DNA of 55,659 nt from Bordetella parapertussis (GCA_945901405.1 CAMDLH010000020.1:1-55659); one strand, 5' to 3'; positions 7,642-17,149 are shown, counted from the stretch's first letter. The notes: a model not told the origin generated them from the sequence alone. Numbers and translations are program-made.

Positions 7642-8595
7642 CGGAGATAGCTTTCGTTCCTTGACCACCTTGCGCCATTTCGCGATTTCATCGCGCACAT
7701 ATTTGCTGAATGCATCCGGCGTCATCAGTACCGCTGCCGCGCCCTGCTCGGCGAGACGCGGCTTCATTTCCTCGGAGCTAAGGATGCGATTGATCTCGGC
7801 GTTGAGTTTCAGGATGATATCCGGCGGCGTTTTCGATGGCGCGAGCACGCCCCACCACTGCCCGGCGGCGTAACCAGGCAAGTACTCCGACATCGCGGGC
7901 AGCTCGGGCACAAACGGCCAGCGTTTGGCGGAGGTGACGGCGAGCGCACGCATGCGGCCGGCCTTCACCTGCGGCCACACCGCCGGCATGCTGATGATCA
8001 GCAATTGCACATGTCCGCCCACGGCATCGGTCACCGCGGGTATGCCGCTCTTATAGGGCACGTGCACGACGTTGATCTTTGCCATGTCGGCGAATACCTC
8101 GGTGGCGAAATGCACGATGCTGCCGGTGCCCGCGGTGCCGTAGTTGATCTCGCCCGGTCTCGCCTTGGCGAGCGCGATGAGTTCCTTCACGTTTTTCACC
8201 GGCAGCGACGGATGCACAGTGACCATGAACGGCCCCTCGCCGACCATCGACACGCCGGTGAGATCGTTCACCGGATCGAACGTGAGCTTGGGCTGCATCG
8301 CGGCGCTCGAGGTATACGTGCCCGTCGGCACCAGCATGGTATAGCCGTCCGGCGCGGATTTCGCGACATTGTCTGCGCCTATCATCTGTCCCGCGCCCGC
8401 GCGGTTTTCTACCACCACCGGCTGCCCCCAGCGCTCGCGCAGCCGGTCGGCGATCAGGCGCCCGAGGATGTCATTGGAGCCGCCCGCCACGATAGGCACC
8501 ACCATGCGAATCGGCTTCACTGGATATTGCTGGGCGTGCGCCGCCATCGCGGGCAGAGCGAAAATCAGACCGCTGATCAATACGCGAATGTGCAC
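7639..8595 (-). CDS. TTT-family periplasmic receptor
   Basis: A protein of 318 residues. GTG 8595 is chosen because it gives a compact export signal (VHIRVLISGLIFALPAMAAHA) and has GGAG 7 bases upstream; the open frame runs 39 codons further without signal-like sequence. Motifs YPVKPIRMVVPIVAGGSND, ENRAGAGQ and HVPYKSGIPAV place it in the Bug family. It is divergent from the MmgE/PrpD gene at 8741, and the 145-base gap should hold both promoters. Confidence 0.88.
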   Translation of the reverse strand: MHIRVLISGLIFALPAMAAHAQQYPVKPIRMVVPIVAGGSNDILGRLIADRLRERWGQPVVVENRAGAGQMIGADNVAKSAPDGYTMLVPTGTYTSSAAMQPKLTFDPVNDLTGVSMVGEGPFMVTVHPSLPVKNVKELIALAKARPGEINYGTAGTGSIVHFATEVFADMAKINVVHVPYKSGIPAVTDAVGGHVQLLIISMPAVWPQVKAGRMRALAVTSAKRWPFVPELPAMSEYLPGYAAGQWWGVLAPSKTPPDIILKLNAEINRILSSEEMKPRLAEQGAAAVLMTPDAFSKYVRDEIAKWRKVVKERKLSP

Positions 8596-8740
8596 GGCGT
8601 CTCCATGGGCGTGTTGTGTGAATTGAGGCCAGTCGCTTATTTGGCCTCTTACTATTCTATCGCTCCAATTTATTTGTGTTGTGCCAGAATCGCGCAATAT
8701 ATAAACGCACAAACGTCAACCCATGAAGGAGGCGCTATAA

Positions 8741-10135
8741 ATGAGTCTGCCCGCCAAACTCAAAAAGAAACCCGCCACGGCAATCTCGCCATTGATGAGG
8801 AAGGTCTCGACGTATATTGCCAGCGCGGCAAAGAAGCCGCTGCCCGCCGCCGTCACCGAGAAAACCAAGCATCATCTGCTCGACACCATTTCGTCGATGG
8901 TTTCAGGCTCGCGCCTGCACCCTGGCCAGCATGCGCTGCGCTATATCAAAACGCTGGGCGGCACGCCGGAGGCGTGTATCCCCGGCTCGAAAATCGTTAC
9001 CACGGTGGTCAATGCCGCGCTTGCCGGCGGCATGCTGGCGCATGCGGACGAGACCGATGACTCGCACGCGCCCTCGCTCACGCATCCGGGCTGCGGCATC
9101 GTGCCCGCCGCGCTGGCGATGGCGGAGAAGCAAAAATCCAGCGGCACGGCACTGCTGCGCGCGGTGGCGCTGGGCTACGACATCGGCACACGCGCCTCGT
9201 TCGCCATGGGCAGCTATGCGCTCGGCCCCTCGGGCCGCGACTCGCACGCGATGGGCACCATGTTCGGCGCGGCTGCCGCCGCGGGTTCACTGGCGGGGCT
9301 TACCGCTGATCAGGCGCGGTATCTGATTTCGTATACCACGCAGCAACTCTCCGGCCAATCGAACTACGCGCGTGACACCGAGCATGTCGAAAAAGCGTTT
9401 CTGTTCGGCGGCATGCCCGCGCGCAACGGCGCTACCGCCGCGACCATGGTGGCGTGTGGCCTCACCGGCATAGACGACATGTTTTCCGGCGAGCGCAATT
9501 TGTTCTTGCCGTTTGGCGACAGCGCGAAGCCCGATGAATTCGCGCGTGATCTGGGCAAGACCTACGAAATCCTCAACACCAATATCAAGCGCTGGACGGT
9601 GGGCAGCCCGATCCAGGCGCCGCTGGATTCGCTGGCGATTTTGATCGCCGAGCACAACATCAAGGCCGCGGATGTCGAAAAAATTGTCGTGCGCGTGTCA
9701 CAGCAGGGCGCACGCACCGTCAACAACCGTGAAATGCCCGACATCAACATGCAATACATGGTTTCGATCATGCTGCTCGACGGCACTGCCACGCTCGAAG
9801 CCGCGCACGACATCAAGCGCATGCGCGACCCCAAGGTGATGGCGATGCGCCGCAAGGTCGAGCTGATCGGCGATCCGGAACTGCAAAAGCTGCTGCCCAG
9901 CCGCCAAGGCATCGTCGAACTCAAGCTGAAGGATGGCCGCAAGTTGCGCCATCACACGCCCGCGGTGCGCGGCACGCCGAAAAACCCGATGCCGCGCTCC
10001 GAGGTGGACGCGAAGTGCTACAACCTGTGCGCGCCAGTGCTGGGCAAGGCGCGCGCGCGCAAGCTGTGCGATAGCGTGTGGAATATCGAACGCGTGAACA
10101 ACGTGCGCACGCTACGTTCATTGTTGCAGGCGTAA
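8741..10135 (+). CDS. MmgE/PrpD family protein
   Basis: A protein of 464 residues of the MmgE/PrpD fold, which includes 2-methylcitrate dehydratase and related dehydratases or decarboxylases. Diagnostic segments are LLDTISSMVSGS near residue 50, the ADETDDSHAPSLTHPG active-site stretch near 108, and LGYDIGTR. AAGGAGG lies 9 bases before the ATG. The following SDR gene starts 14 bases after its stop, suggesting an operon. No citrate synthase or PrpB partner is present, so it is not part of a methylcitrate cycle here, and the substrate is unknown. Confidence 0.88.
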   Translation: MSLPAKLKKKPATAISPLMRKVSTYIASAAKKPLPAAVTEKTKHHLLDTISSMVSGSRLHPGQHALRYIKTLGGTPEACIPGSKIVTTVVNAALAGGMLAHADETDDSHAPSLTHPGCGIVPAALAMAEKQKSSGTALLRAVALGYDIGTRASFAMGSYALGPSGRDSHAMGTMFGAAAAAGSLAGLTADQARYLISYTTQQLSGQSNYARDTEHVEKAFLFGGMPARNGATAATMVACGLTGIDDMFSGERNLFLPFGDSAKPDEFARDLGKTYEILNTNIKRWTVGSPIQAPLDSLAILIAEHNIKAADVEKIVVRVSQQGARTVNNREMPDINMQYMVSIMLLDGTATLEAAHDIKRMRDPKVMAMRRKVELIGDPELQKLLPSRQGIVELKLKDGRKLRHHTPAVRGTPKNPMPRSEVDAKCYNLCAPVLGKARARKLCDSVWNIERVNNVRTLRSLLQA

Positions 10136-10148
10136 GGGGGGGATAACC

Positions 10149-10871
10149 ATGGAAACCGGACTCAAGGGCAAAACCGTACTCATCACTGGCGCGGGGCGCA
10201 GACTGGGGCGGCTCGCCGCGCTGATGTTCGCGAAGGAGGGTGCGAACGTCGCCATCTGCACCAGCCGCATCATGAAGGAGTTGAACCAGGTCGCCGACGA
10301 AGTGCGCGCGCTGGGCGCGGGCTGCATCGCCGAACAATGCGACGTGACCGATGCGGCGTCGGTGGCGGTGTTCGTCAAATCAGCGCACGCGAAATTCGGC
10401 TCGGTGGATGTCGCCATCAACAACGCGGGCTACCGCGCCGAGGGCAGGTTCCTCGAAGAACGTTTTGACGAATGGCAGAAGACCCTCGCGGTGAATCTGA
10501 CCGGGCCGTATCACGTGTGCCGCAACGTGATTCCGCTGATGCTCGAGAAGCGCTGGGGGCGCATCATCAATCTTTCGGGCGTGGCGCCCTATCTCGGTGG
10601 CGGCGCCACCAAGGCGGCGGTGAAACTGGGCATTGTTGGGTTCACGCGCGGCCTCGCGCGCGAGTTCGCAAAACAAGGCATCACCGCGAACTGCATCGGC
10701 CCCGGCCACATTAGCAAAGACCCCGACAACATGGATGCGCCCAATCATCCGATGGGCCGCAAGGGCAAACCAATTGAGGCGGTGTCGATGATGGTGCACC
10801 TGGCGAGCGAGAACGCGGCCTACATCAACGGGCAGTGTTATCTCATCAATGGCGGGATGTATTTTCAGTAG
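10149..10871 (+). CDS. Short-chain dehydrogenase/reductase-like protein with incomplete active site
   Basis: A protein of 240 residues with a Rossmann fold. The cofactor motif TGAGRRLG is at 13-20, NNAG at 91-94, Asn116 is present and Ser143 is in NLSG. The catalytic Tyr-x3-Lys is not intact: the segment reads GGGATKAAV, with Lys155 but Gly at 151 where Tyr is expected, and the loop between Ser and Lys is several residues short. It may bind a dinucleotide without normal reductase activity or use another residue. It probably shares a transcript with the MmgE/PrpD gene. Confidence 0.85.
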   Translation: METGLKGKTVLITGAGRRLGRLAALMFAKEGANVAICTSRIMKELNQVADEVRALGAGCIAEQCDVTDAASVAVFVKSAHAKFGSVDVAINNAGYRAEGRFLEERFDEWQKTLAVNLTGPYHVCRNVIPLMLEKRWGRIINLSGVAPYLGGGATKAAVKLGIVGFTRGLAREFAKQGITANCIGPGHISKDPDNMDAPNHPMGRKGKPIEAVSMMVHLASENAAYINGQCYLINGGMYFQ

Positions 10872-10983
10872 GGATGGCCGAATACCGGTATTGACGGGTT
10901 ACAGGCGGGCCGCACACGCTACAATCGCGGCCTGTGGCAGCCCGCAGCCCCGCTGCCCGCCTAAAAATCAGGAATTCGGGAAT

Positions 10984-11487
10984 ATGTTGCGTATCAATAG
11001 TTTACTTATTGCATTTGCCTTGTCGTTGCTGGTAACCGCCTGTGCATCCGTGCGGCCCACCACGCGCGACGAGGCGCCGCCGGCGGTGACCACGCCCGAG
11101 GGCATGGCAACACTGGTGGTGGCGCGACCGTGGCATTTTGTCGATCACAATCACGCGCTGGCGCTGTCGGTGAACGACAAGTTGATCAGCCGCCTGCCGA
11201 ATCAAAGTTACGCTTATTACCACGTGAAGCCCGGCAAGATACGCATCCGCGGCGAGAGTGGTGTGCTGGGCTGGCCGCGCCGTGAAATCGAAATCGACGC
11301 GGCAGCAGGCGACGTGCAATATCTTTTCTGGCAAACCAAGGACGCGGCGGTGCACGAGCAAGTGAATTACATGGTGCTCGGCGCCGGGAATTATGTCGAT
11401 GAATTTCGCTGGGAATTACTTACGCAGGCACAGGCGCAAGCGAAGTTGCGATCCTTGTTTCACGTCAGTGGCTCGATGAGCCGCTGA
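10984..11487 (+). CDS. Lipoprotein, DUF2846-like
   Basis: A protein of 167 residues with a type II signal peptide; the lipobox is LVTAC, with the acylated Cys at about residue 20. The mature part is a beta-rich domain (ATLVVARPWHFVDHNHALAL, then RLPNQSYAYYHVKPGKIRI) of the kind found in DUF2846-like lipoproteins. No function is known. A longer open frame upstream overlaps the SDR gene and is rejected. No clear partner is nearby. Confidence 0.7.
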   Translation: MLRINSLLIAFALSLLVTACASVRPTTRDEAPPAVTTPEGMATLVVARPWHFVDHNHALALSVNDKLISRLPNQSYAYYHVKPGKIRIRGESGVLGWPRREIEIDAAAGDVQYLFWQTKDAAVHEQVNYMVLGAGNYVDEFRWELLTQAQAQAKLRSLFHVSGSMSR

Positions 11488-11535
11488 GCGCGCGCGGCAC
11501 GCTTGAAATGCAATGTTTCATAACCGGAGGAGCTT

Positions 11536-11952
11536 ATGTCTGACCGCAATCGCGCATTGGCAATTCGCTGGTTTGAAGAGATTTGGAATCAACGCCGCAC
11601 CGAAACGCTGGATGAACTGATGGCCCCCAACGCCACGGGCTATATGGAGGGCAAGGAAATTCACGGGCCCGAGGACTTCAAGGCGATGCGGGCGGCGCTG
11701 CTCGGCGCGTTTCCGGATATACGGCTGGTGGTGGAAGACACCGTCGCGGATGGCGATCATGTCGTGGTGCGCTGGCGTGCGATCGGCACGCATGGCGGTG
11801 ATCAACTGGGGTTTCGCGCCTCGCAACTGCCGGTGAATTTTCGCGGCATGACGTGGATGACATTCGCCGATAGTCGCGTGATCAAGGGCTGGGACTCGTG
11901 GAATCAGGGCGCGCTGTTCCAGACGCTGCAGGCGGCGTCCGCGCAAAAATAG
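11536..11952 (+). CDS. SnoaL-like ester cyclase family protein
   Basis: A protein of 138 residues with the NTF2-like cone fold of the SnoaL group: RWFEEIWNQRR at the N-terminus, FPDIRLVVEDTVADGDHVVVRW in the middle and GMTWMTFADSRVIKGWDSWN. Family members include polyketide cyclases but also many small-molecule isomerases and hydrolases, so the reaction is open. CGGAGGAG lies 7 bases before the ATG. Confidence 0.8.
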   Translation: MSDRNRALAIRWFEEIWNQRRTETLDELMAPNATGYMEGKEIHGPEDFKAMRAALLGAFPDIRLVVEDTVADGDHVVVRWRAIGTHGGDQLGFRASQLPVNFRGMTWMTFADSRVIKGWDSWNQGALFQTLQAASAQK

Positions 11953-11971
11953 ACGCGCGCGGGCCGCGGCC

Positions 11972-12805
11972 TCAGCCGGGTTTGCGAAACGCCAACACCT
12001 GATAACGCAGCGCGCCCACGCGGCTGACAAACTGCAGGCCGCGCGTTGCGAGCACGTCGCCGCCGGAAATCTCGCCGGTTATCTGCCGGCGCAGATCAAG
12101 CAGGAACGCATAGGTCGGCAAGGTGTTTTTGGTGATGTCTTTTTCGAAGGTGAATTCAAAGCCGGTCTCGCGCGCGAGCTTGCGATAACCGCCGAGCGTG
12201 CAAACCGAACAGTGGCCGAATAATTGCGACAATTCCTTGGAGCGTGCACCGAGACGCGCAATCGGCGCGAACCACGCGGGCGGCGGAAAATCGGATAACG
12301 CCAGATAGCCGCCCGGCTTTAACACACGGAAAGCCTCGGCGAAAAAGCGCGCGCGATCGGGGAAGTGAAAGACGCACTCCACCGCCAGCACACGATCAAA
12401 TGCCTGATCGGCGATGGGCAACTGGCACGCATCACCCTGCTTGAATTCGACTTTGTTACCCGGCAGCGCGATGACCTTTTGCCGCGCGCGTTCGAGCTGG
12501 CGTTCGTCGATGTTGACGCCAACGAGATTCAAATTGGAGAAGTTCTCGTTCAGACTCGCCACCGTACCGCCGAAGCCGCAGCCGACATCGAGGATGTGCT
12601 GCCCGTCGGCCACCTGCGCGGCGCCGTAGACCTGCTGGCTTAACGCTTCCGCCGCCACGGCGTAGCTTTCGGCTGTGAGATCGGCCTTCGAAGGGTCGGC
12701 CCAATAGCCCCAGTGCACATGACGCCCGAACGCGAGTTCAAACGCGGGGTGACGCTGATCGAGGCGGCGCAGCACCAGATCGAAGTACGGCAGGTTGACG
12801 CTCAT
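11972..12805 (-). CDS. SAM-dependent methyltransferase (Methyltransf_11 type)
   Basis: A protein of 277 residues. Motif I is ILDVGCGFGGTV, motif II covers QGDACQLPIADQAFDRV, and the post-motif RVLKPGGYLALSDF is typical of small-molecule C- or O-methyltransferases such as tocopherol or sterol types. ATG 12805 has AAAGGCGA upstream and overlaps the stop of the preceding PF10118 gene by an ATGA junction, so the two are translationally coupled. The substrate is unknown. Confidence 0.83.
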   Translation of the reverse strand: MSVNLPYFDLVLRRLDQRHPAFELAFGRHVHWGYWADPSKADLTAESYAVAAEALSQQVYGAAQVADGQHILDVGCGFGGTVASLNENFSNLNLVGVNIDERQLERARQKVIALPGNKVEFKQGDACQLPIADQAFDRVLAVECVFHFPDRARFFAEAFRVLKPGGYLALSDFPPPAWFAPIARLGARSKELSQLFGHCSVCTLGGYRKLARETGFEFTFEKDITKNTLPTYAFLLDLRRQITGEISGGDVLATRGLQFVSRVGALRYQVLAFRKPG

Positions 12806-13674
12806 CGCGTTGTCGCCTTTGTCGTGGATTCGGCAGACCTGCCGAGGACCCGCAAACGGGCTGCATTGTTGTGTAACCACGCCTCCATATGCGCACGGTT
12901 GTCCCGGTGCCAGGGATGAAAGCGGGGACTCAGATAATGCAGCGCGGAACCGAACGCAAACCCGATTGGCCCCAAGTAGGCGCGCGCGGGAGGCCGTGCC
13001 GATACAGTCGTGGACGATGCTTTCGATTTCAGTCCGCGATCGGCGCGCATCAGATAGAAATACGCGCGCGCGAAAAAATACAAATTAAAGCTGATGGAAA
13101 TGACAAGAAATACAAAGACGCGCCGCAGCCAGCCGCCGCCGGCTGCCGTGTATAAATCGAAGCACACGGCTTTGTGTTCGGTCTCTTCCGCCGCATGCCA
13201 GCCCCAAAACAACGCCATGTCCGGCGAACCATCCATCCACTTTTTCCGCGAGCGCAGCAGATTTTCCGCTATGATCGCGGTGTAATGCTCATACGCGCAT
13301 ACCGCGGCAAGGCTGGTCAGCGGCGAGGTATGGCGATGCAAAAAAGATTTCCACCACATGATCGACGGTTCGACTATGTTCTGGAAGCCTTGGGCGGCCA
13401 GCACTTCGTTGTAACGCCGATGTTGTGCCGCATGCTGCGATTCCTGCACCGCGAATTCGCGTACTTCTTGTTCAAGCCGCGGATTGTTTGACAAGTCGAG
13501 CGAGCGCGCCACTTCGCGCGCGACATCCCTGAAAAACTGCTCGCCCGCCGGCAGCAATAACGATATGGCGTTATATTGATGCGTCAGCGCGGGATTGCCG
13601 CCGCACCAATGGCGGTCGAAGCCCTTGGACCAATCGATATCGGGAATGCGCGGTGTTATGGTGCCGGATGTCAT
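12802..13674 (-). CDS. PF10118-type predicted metal-dependent hydrolase
   Basis: A protein of 290 residues. Conserved metal-binding style segments are QESQHAAQHRRYNE, YEHYTAII and WHAAEETEHKAVCFDLY, followed by a hydrophobic stretch near residue 190 (VFVFLVISISFNLYFF) that may be membrane associated. This matches the uncharacterised metal-dependent hydrolase family PF10118, which resembles ferritin-like diiron proteins. It is coupled to the downstream methyltransferase, so the pair may modify one lipid or hydrophobic substrate. Confidence 0.78.
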   Translation of the reverse strand: MTSGTITPRIPDIDWSKGFDRHWCGGNPALTHQYNAISLLLPAGEQFFRDVAREVARSLDLSNNPRLEQEVREFAVQESQHAAQHRRYNEVLAAQGFQNIVEPSIMWWKSFLHRHTSPLTSLAAVCAYEHYTAIIAENLLRSRKKWMDGSPDMALFWGWHAAEETEHKAVCFDLYTAAGGGWLRRVFVFLVISISFNLYFFARAYFYLMRADRGLKSKASSTTVSARPPARAYLGPIGFAFGSALHYLSPRFHPWHRDNRAHMEAWLHNNAARLRVLGRSAESTTKATTR

Positions 13675-13911
13675 TCGACGTTGAGGATTATTTAATGCGT
13701 AAGCGTGGCGAAAACGGCTGATTTTGCCAGCTTTGGACAATAACAGCCATGCAAACGTGCCCGAGACGCCCGGAAACAACGTCCAAAACTAACCATTTAC
13801 GGCGCTCTGCCGCCGATTCGATAGGCACCGGGACTAAATTTGCACACAGTACACAACAACTCGTGCACACTTTGTCATGACAAGCGTTATCGTTTCAAAG
13901 GAGGCATTACC

Positions 13912-14358
13912 ATGAAAGGCTCTTTACGTACTGTACGTTCATTCGTGGCACGGGGCGCGTCATTCGCAAGAATGTCCGGGGCAGCCGCGCTGTCGGCGAT
14001 TGCCCTCGGTGGTTGTTTACAAACAGCCCCGGTGATCGTAACGCCGCAAGACCAGGCCGCGCGGCTTATTTATACCTGCCCCAATGGCCGCACGCTGGAT
14101 GTCACACGGGTTCAGGGCAACACCTCGGCGTTGTTGACGGTCGATGGCAGAACCATACAGTTGTCGCGCGATGCGACATTGTCTTCAGGCGAGCGCTATA
14201 CCAATCGCGTGCAAATCCTGACCCTATACGGCAATAGCGCCTCGTATCAGGCATTGGGGCAGCCGCTGTACGGGCCCTGCAACATGGGATCTGCGCCCGG
14301 CGTTCCAGGAGCAGACGAGCAGCAGCAACCGCGCCGGCGCGGCAGCGACGGCAGTTAG
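13912..14358 (+). CDS. MliC-like lipoprotein (C-type lysozyme inhibitor fold)
   Basis: A protein of 148 residues. ATG 13912 follows AAAGGAGG and gives a type II signal with lipobox ALGGC. The mature domain reads IYTCPNGRTLDV, TVDGRTIQLSRD and SSGERYTN, close to the MliC/COG3895 pattern with a terminal Cys (LYGPC) that can form a disulfide. Family members protect Gram-negative cells from host lysozyme. The C-terminal tail is low complexity (EQQQPRRRGSDGS). Confidence 0.72.
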   Translation: MKGSLRTVRSFVARGASFARMSGAAALSAIALGGCLQTAPVIVTPQDQAARLIYTCPNGRTLDVTRVQGNTSALLTVDGRTIQLSRDATLSSGERYTNRVQILTLYGNSASYQALGQPLYGPCNMGSAPGVPGADEQQQPRRRGSDGS

Positions 14359-14376
14359 CCCGGCTGGAGATCGGTC

Positions 14377-14787
14377 GTGTCTACCCAAGTACTGAAAGGC
14401 AGTTGCCTCTGCGGCGCGGTGCGCTTTGAAGTCACGCAACCGTTCACGGCATTTCGCTACTGCCATTGCTCGCGCTGCCAGAAAGCCTCCGGCAGCGCGC
14501 ACGCGGCAAATGCGTTCGTGCCCGAGGCGCAATTCAAGTGGCTGGCCGGCGAAGCACTGGTCAAGCGCTACGATCATCCGGCGGCGAAGCGCTTTTCGGT
14601 ATGGTTTTGCACGCAGTGCGGATCGCGCACGCCGCACAAGGCGCGCGAACGCAACGACTTCCTGATCCCCGCGGGGTTGCTCGATCAGCCGCCGGAGCAG
14701 CGCCCCGAGAACAGCATTTTCTGGGGATCACGCGCGCCGTGGTATGTCGAGCCGGGCGAACGGCCTTGCCTTAACGAGTACACGTAG
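14377..14787 (+). CDS. GFA / CENP-V family zinc protein
   Basis: A protein of 136 residues with three zinc-binding Cys clusters: GSCLCGAVRF, YCHCSRCQKASG and WFCTQCGSR. These define the GFA family, named for glutathione-dependent formaldehyde activation, although most members have no proven reaction. GGAG precedes a GTG start, 18 bases after the MliC-like gene. Confidence 0.85.
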   Translation: MSTQVLKGSCLCGAVRFEVTQPFTAFRYCHCSRCQKASGSAHAANAFVPEAQFKWLAGEALVKRYDHPAAKRFSVWFCTQCGSRTPHKARERNDFLIPAGLLDQPPEQRPENSIFWGSRAPWYVEPGERPCLNEYT

Positions 14788-14833
14788 CGGCTATACGCGG
14801 CGCACTCGTTACGCCTCCGCGATTACAAAACAT

Positions 14834-14860
14834 TAAGTATTTGTTTTTAAACAGTATTTT
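14834..14860 (+). repeat. AT-rich boundary motif, copy 3 (long form)
   Basis: TAAGTATTTGTTTTTAAACA followed by GTATTTT; nearly the same as copy 1. It lies 46 bases after the GFA gene and before the next receptor gene. Confidence 0.8.
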
Positions 14861-14942
14861 GTAAGGAGCGCATTGCTTTATTTCAGGCACAATAGCGCCC
14901 GTGCGCATATGCGCGCCCAAGCAAAATCATCGGAGGATATTC

Positions 14943-15911
14943 ATGCAGTTTAGTTCAAGGGTGCTGGTTTCGGCCATGCTGGCCGCGTTAACTACGGCAC
15001 CGGCAAGCGCACAACAGAATTATCCCGAGCGCCCGATACGATTGGTGGTGCCGTTCGCGGCCGGCGGCTCGTACGATCCGGTGGCGCGCGTGGTCGCGCA
15101 TTATGTCGGCGACTACATGAAGCAGCAGATCGTCACCGACAATCGCGGCGGCGCCAGCGGCCAGCTTGGCGCGGAGATCATCGCCAAGGCTAGTCCAGAC
15201 GGCTACACGCTGGGCATACTCGGCAACAATCACACCATCACCGCCGCGCTGCGCGCGAAAATGCCGTTTGATGTGTTGAAGGATTTCGAGCCGCTGATGC
15301 GCGTGGGCCTGGTCGATAACGCGGTGGTGATACACCCGTCGATCCCGGCGAAAACGCTGAAGGAAGCAATCGCTTTATTCAAGGCCGCGCCTGGCAAATA
15401 CAATTTCGGCTCCGGCGGCGCCGCGGGCACCACGCATTTCGCGGGCGAGCTGTTTAATTCGCTGGCCGGCACCAAGGTTACCCACGTGCCCTACAAGAGC
15501 GGCGGGCCCGCCACCGTGGCGCTGGTCGGCAACGAGGTGCAGATGATGGTGCTCAACATGATCAACGCCGATCCGCACATCAAGGCGGGCCGCCTGCGCG
15601 GGCTGGCGATGGCCGCCAAGACGCGCCATCCGCTGCAACCCGATCTGCCGACTGCCGCCGAGGCCGGTTTGCCGGGGCTGGAAATGACGCAATGGTATGG
15701 CCTGGTGACGCCCATCAATGTGCCCAAGCCCATCGTGGCGCGCTGGCTCACCGAGCTAAAACGCATGGTCGATTCCGCCGAGGTGCGCCAGCGGCTGGCT
15801 TCGCAAGGCGTCACCGCGAATGCCGAGACACCACAGGAGTTTCTCGCGTTCATGCGGCACGACATCGAGACCTACCGCAAAATCGCCAAGATCGCGAACA
15901 TACGCGAATAG
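14943..15911 (+). CDS. TTT-family periplasmic receptor
   Basis: A protein of 322 residues. CGGAGGA precedes ATG 14943, and the export signal ends at ASA near residue 21. YPERPIRLVVPFAAGGSYD, DNRGGASGQ and HVPYKSGGPA identify the Bug family. The next gene (ABM domain) starts 17 bases after its stop and is probably cotranscribed. Confidence 0.9.
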   Translation: MQFSSRVLVSAMLAALTTAPASAQQNYPERPIRLVVPFAAGGSYDPVARVVAHYVGDYMKQQIVTDNRGGASGQLGAEIIAKASPDGYTLGILGNNHTITAALRAKMPFDVLKDFEPLMRVGLVDNAVVIHPSIPAKTLKEAIALFKAAPGKYNFGSGGAAGTTHFAGELFNSLAGTKVTHVPYKSGGPATVALVGNEVQMMVLNMINADPHIKAGRLRGLAMAAKTRHPLQPDLPTAAEAGLPGLEMTQWYGLVTPINVPKPIVARWLTELKRMVDSAEVRQRLASQGVTANAETPQEFLAFMRHDIETYRKIAKIANIRE

Positions 15912-15928
15912 CGTACGCGAGGCCATGC

Positions 15929-16273
15929 ATGATCGCGGTCATTTTCGAGGTGTGGCCCGCGCCTGGCCGGGCCGAGGAGTATTTTGCGCTGGCGGCGTCG
16001 CTCAAGTCTGACCTTGAGCAACTCGACGGATTCATCTCCATCGAACGCTTCGAGAGCATCACCAACCGCGGCAAGTTCGTGTCGCTTTCATTCTGGCGCG
16101 ACGAAGCCGCGGTGCGCACGTGGCGCAATCTCGAAAACCACCGCGACGCGCAAGCGCAAGGCCGCGCCGGAATATTCGCCGATTACCGCATCCGCGTGGC
16201 CTCGATAATCCGCGACTACGGCATGAAAGCACGCGATGAAGTGCCTGATGACAGCCGGAAAGCGCACGGTTAA
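15929..16273 (+). CDS. Antibiotic biosynthesis monooxygenase (ABM) domain protein
   Basis: A protein of 114 residues with a ferredoxin-like ABM fold: MIAVIFEVWPAPGRAEEY at the N-terminus, LDGFISIERFES in the middle, and FVSLSFWRDEAAVRTWRN. Such proteins act as small cofactor-free oxygenases, heme degraders or stress-related dimers; the role here is not determined. It follows the TTT receptor closely. Confidence 0.78.
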   Translation: MIAVIFEVWPAPGRAEEYFALAASLKSDLEQLDGFISIERFESITNRGKFVSLSFWRDEAAVRTWRNLENHRDAQAQGRAGIFADYRIRVASIIRDYGMKARDEVPDDSRKAHG

Positions 16274-16408
16274 AGCGGTTGCGAAAGAAAAACAGGCCAT
16301 CCGTGACATAGTTCACAGACTTCTTGACAGGGTTCGGGGATACTTCCACTCGCATCATTGTCCTTTGTTCTGCGTATGTTCTGCGTATTAATCCTCCTAT
16401 GATATTTG

Positions 16409-16444
16409 CCGCGCCCGGATCCCCTCCCGGCGCGGTTTTTCTTT
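16409..16444 (+). terminator. Rho-independent terminator
   Basis: Stem CCGCGCC (16409-16415) pairs with GGCGCGG (16429-16435) and is followed at once by TTTTTCTTT. It lies between the ABM gene and the cytochrome c gene and would end the receptor-ABM transcript. Confidence 0.75.
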
Positions 16445-16516
16445 CTGGGCGTGCCCTTGATGCCGCCCAAGCTTTGCGCGAAAATAATATTTCCGAACAA
16501 TGCAATGGGAGATTAC

Positions 16517-17059
16517 ATGCCGCACGCAAAAGTAATACTGGTCAATGTGATGTTATCAGCCGCGATGTTCGCGCCCGGCGCAACACTGGCCGCCGACAGC
16601 GCGCCTGTCTCCAAGGCCGCGGCAACCGCGAAGGGCGGCGCCACTGAAAAACTCGAACGCGGAAAGTACCTCGTCAAGATCGCCGGCTGCAATGATTGCC
16701 ACACGCCGGGCTACATGGAAAAAGCCGGCAAGGTTGACGAGAAGCTTTGGCTCACCGGCGACATACTCGGCTGGCGCGGGCCGTGGGGCACGACTTACGC
16801 GGCGAATCTGCGGCAATATTTCGACAAGATCAGCGAAGACCAGTGGGTGAAAATCGCGCGCGCCATGCAAACGCGGCCGCCGATGCCGTGGTTCACCGTG
16901 CGTGAAATGGCCGAGCAGGATTTGCGCGCGATGCACGCCTACATCAAATCGCTGGGGCCGGCCGGCAACCCGGCGCCAGCCTACGTCCCGCCGAACAAGG
17001 AACCCAAGCCGCCATTCGCGCAGTTTCCATCACCTCCGCCGCCTCCTGCTAAAAAGTAG
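16517..17059 (+). CDS. Periplasmic c-type cytochrome
   Basis: A protein of 180 residues with an export signal (about 25 residues, ending near ATLAA) and one heme-binding motif CNDCH in KIAGCNDCHTPGY. GWRGPWGTTYAANLR and MPWFTVREM follow, and the tail is proline rich. The Met in MPWF could be the axial ligand, but this is a guess. GGGAG lies before ATG 16517. The next gene, a carboxyltransferase, is 90 bases away and is functionally unrelated at first sight. Confidence 0.82.
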   Translation: MPHAKVILVNVMLSAAMFAPGATLAADSAPVSKAAATAKGGATEKLERGKYLVKIAGCNDCHTPGYMEKAGKVDEKLWLTGDILGWRGPWGTTYAANLRQYFDKISEDQWVKIARAMQTRPPMPWFTVREMAEQDLRAMHAYIKSLGPAGNPAPAYVPPNKEPKPPFAQFPSPPPPPAKK

Positions 17060-17149
17060 TTTCGTTGCCGAAGCGACTGCGAAACTGGCGCGGTGATTCG
17101 CGCTGGGTTATCGTGACCCTGCCGCAATCACCCAGCGCAGGAGTTTGTA

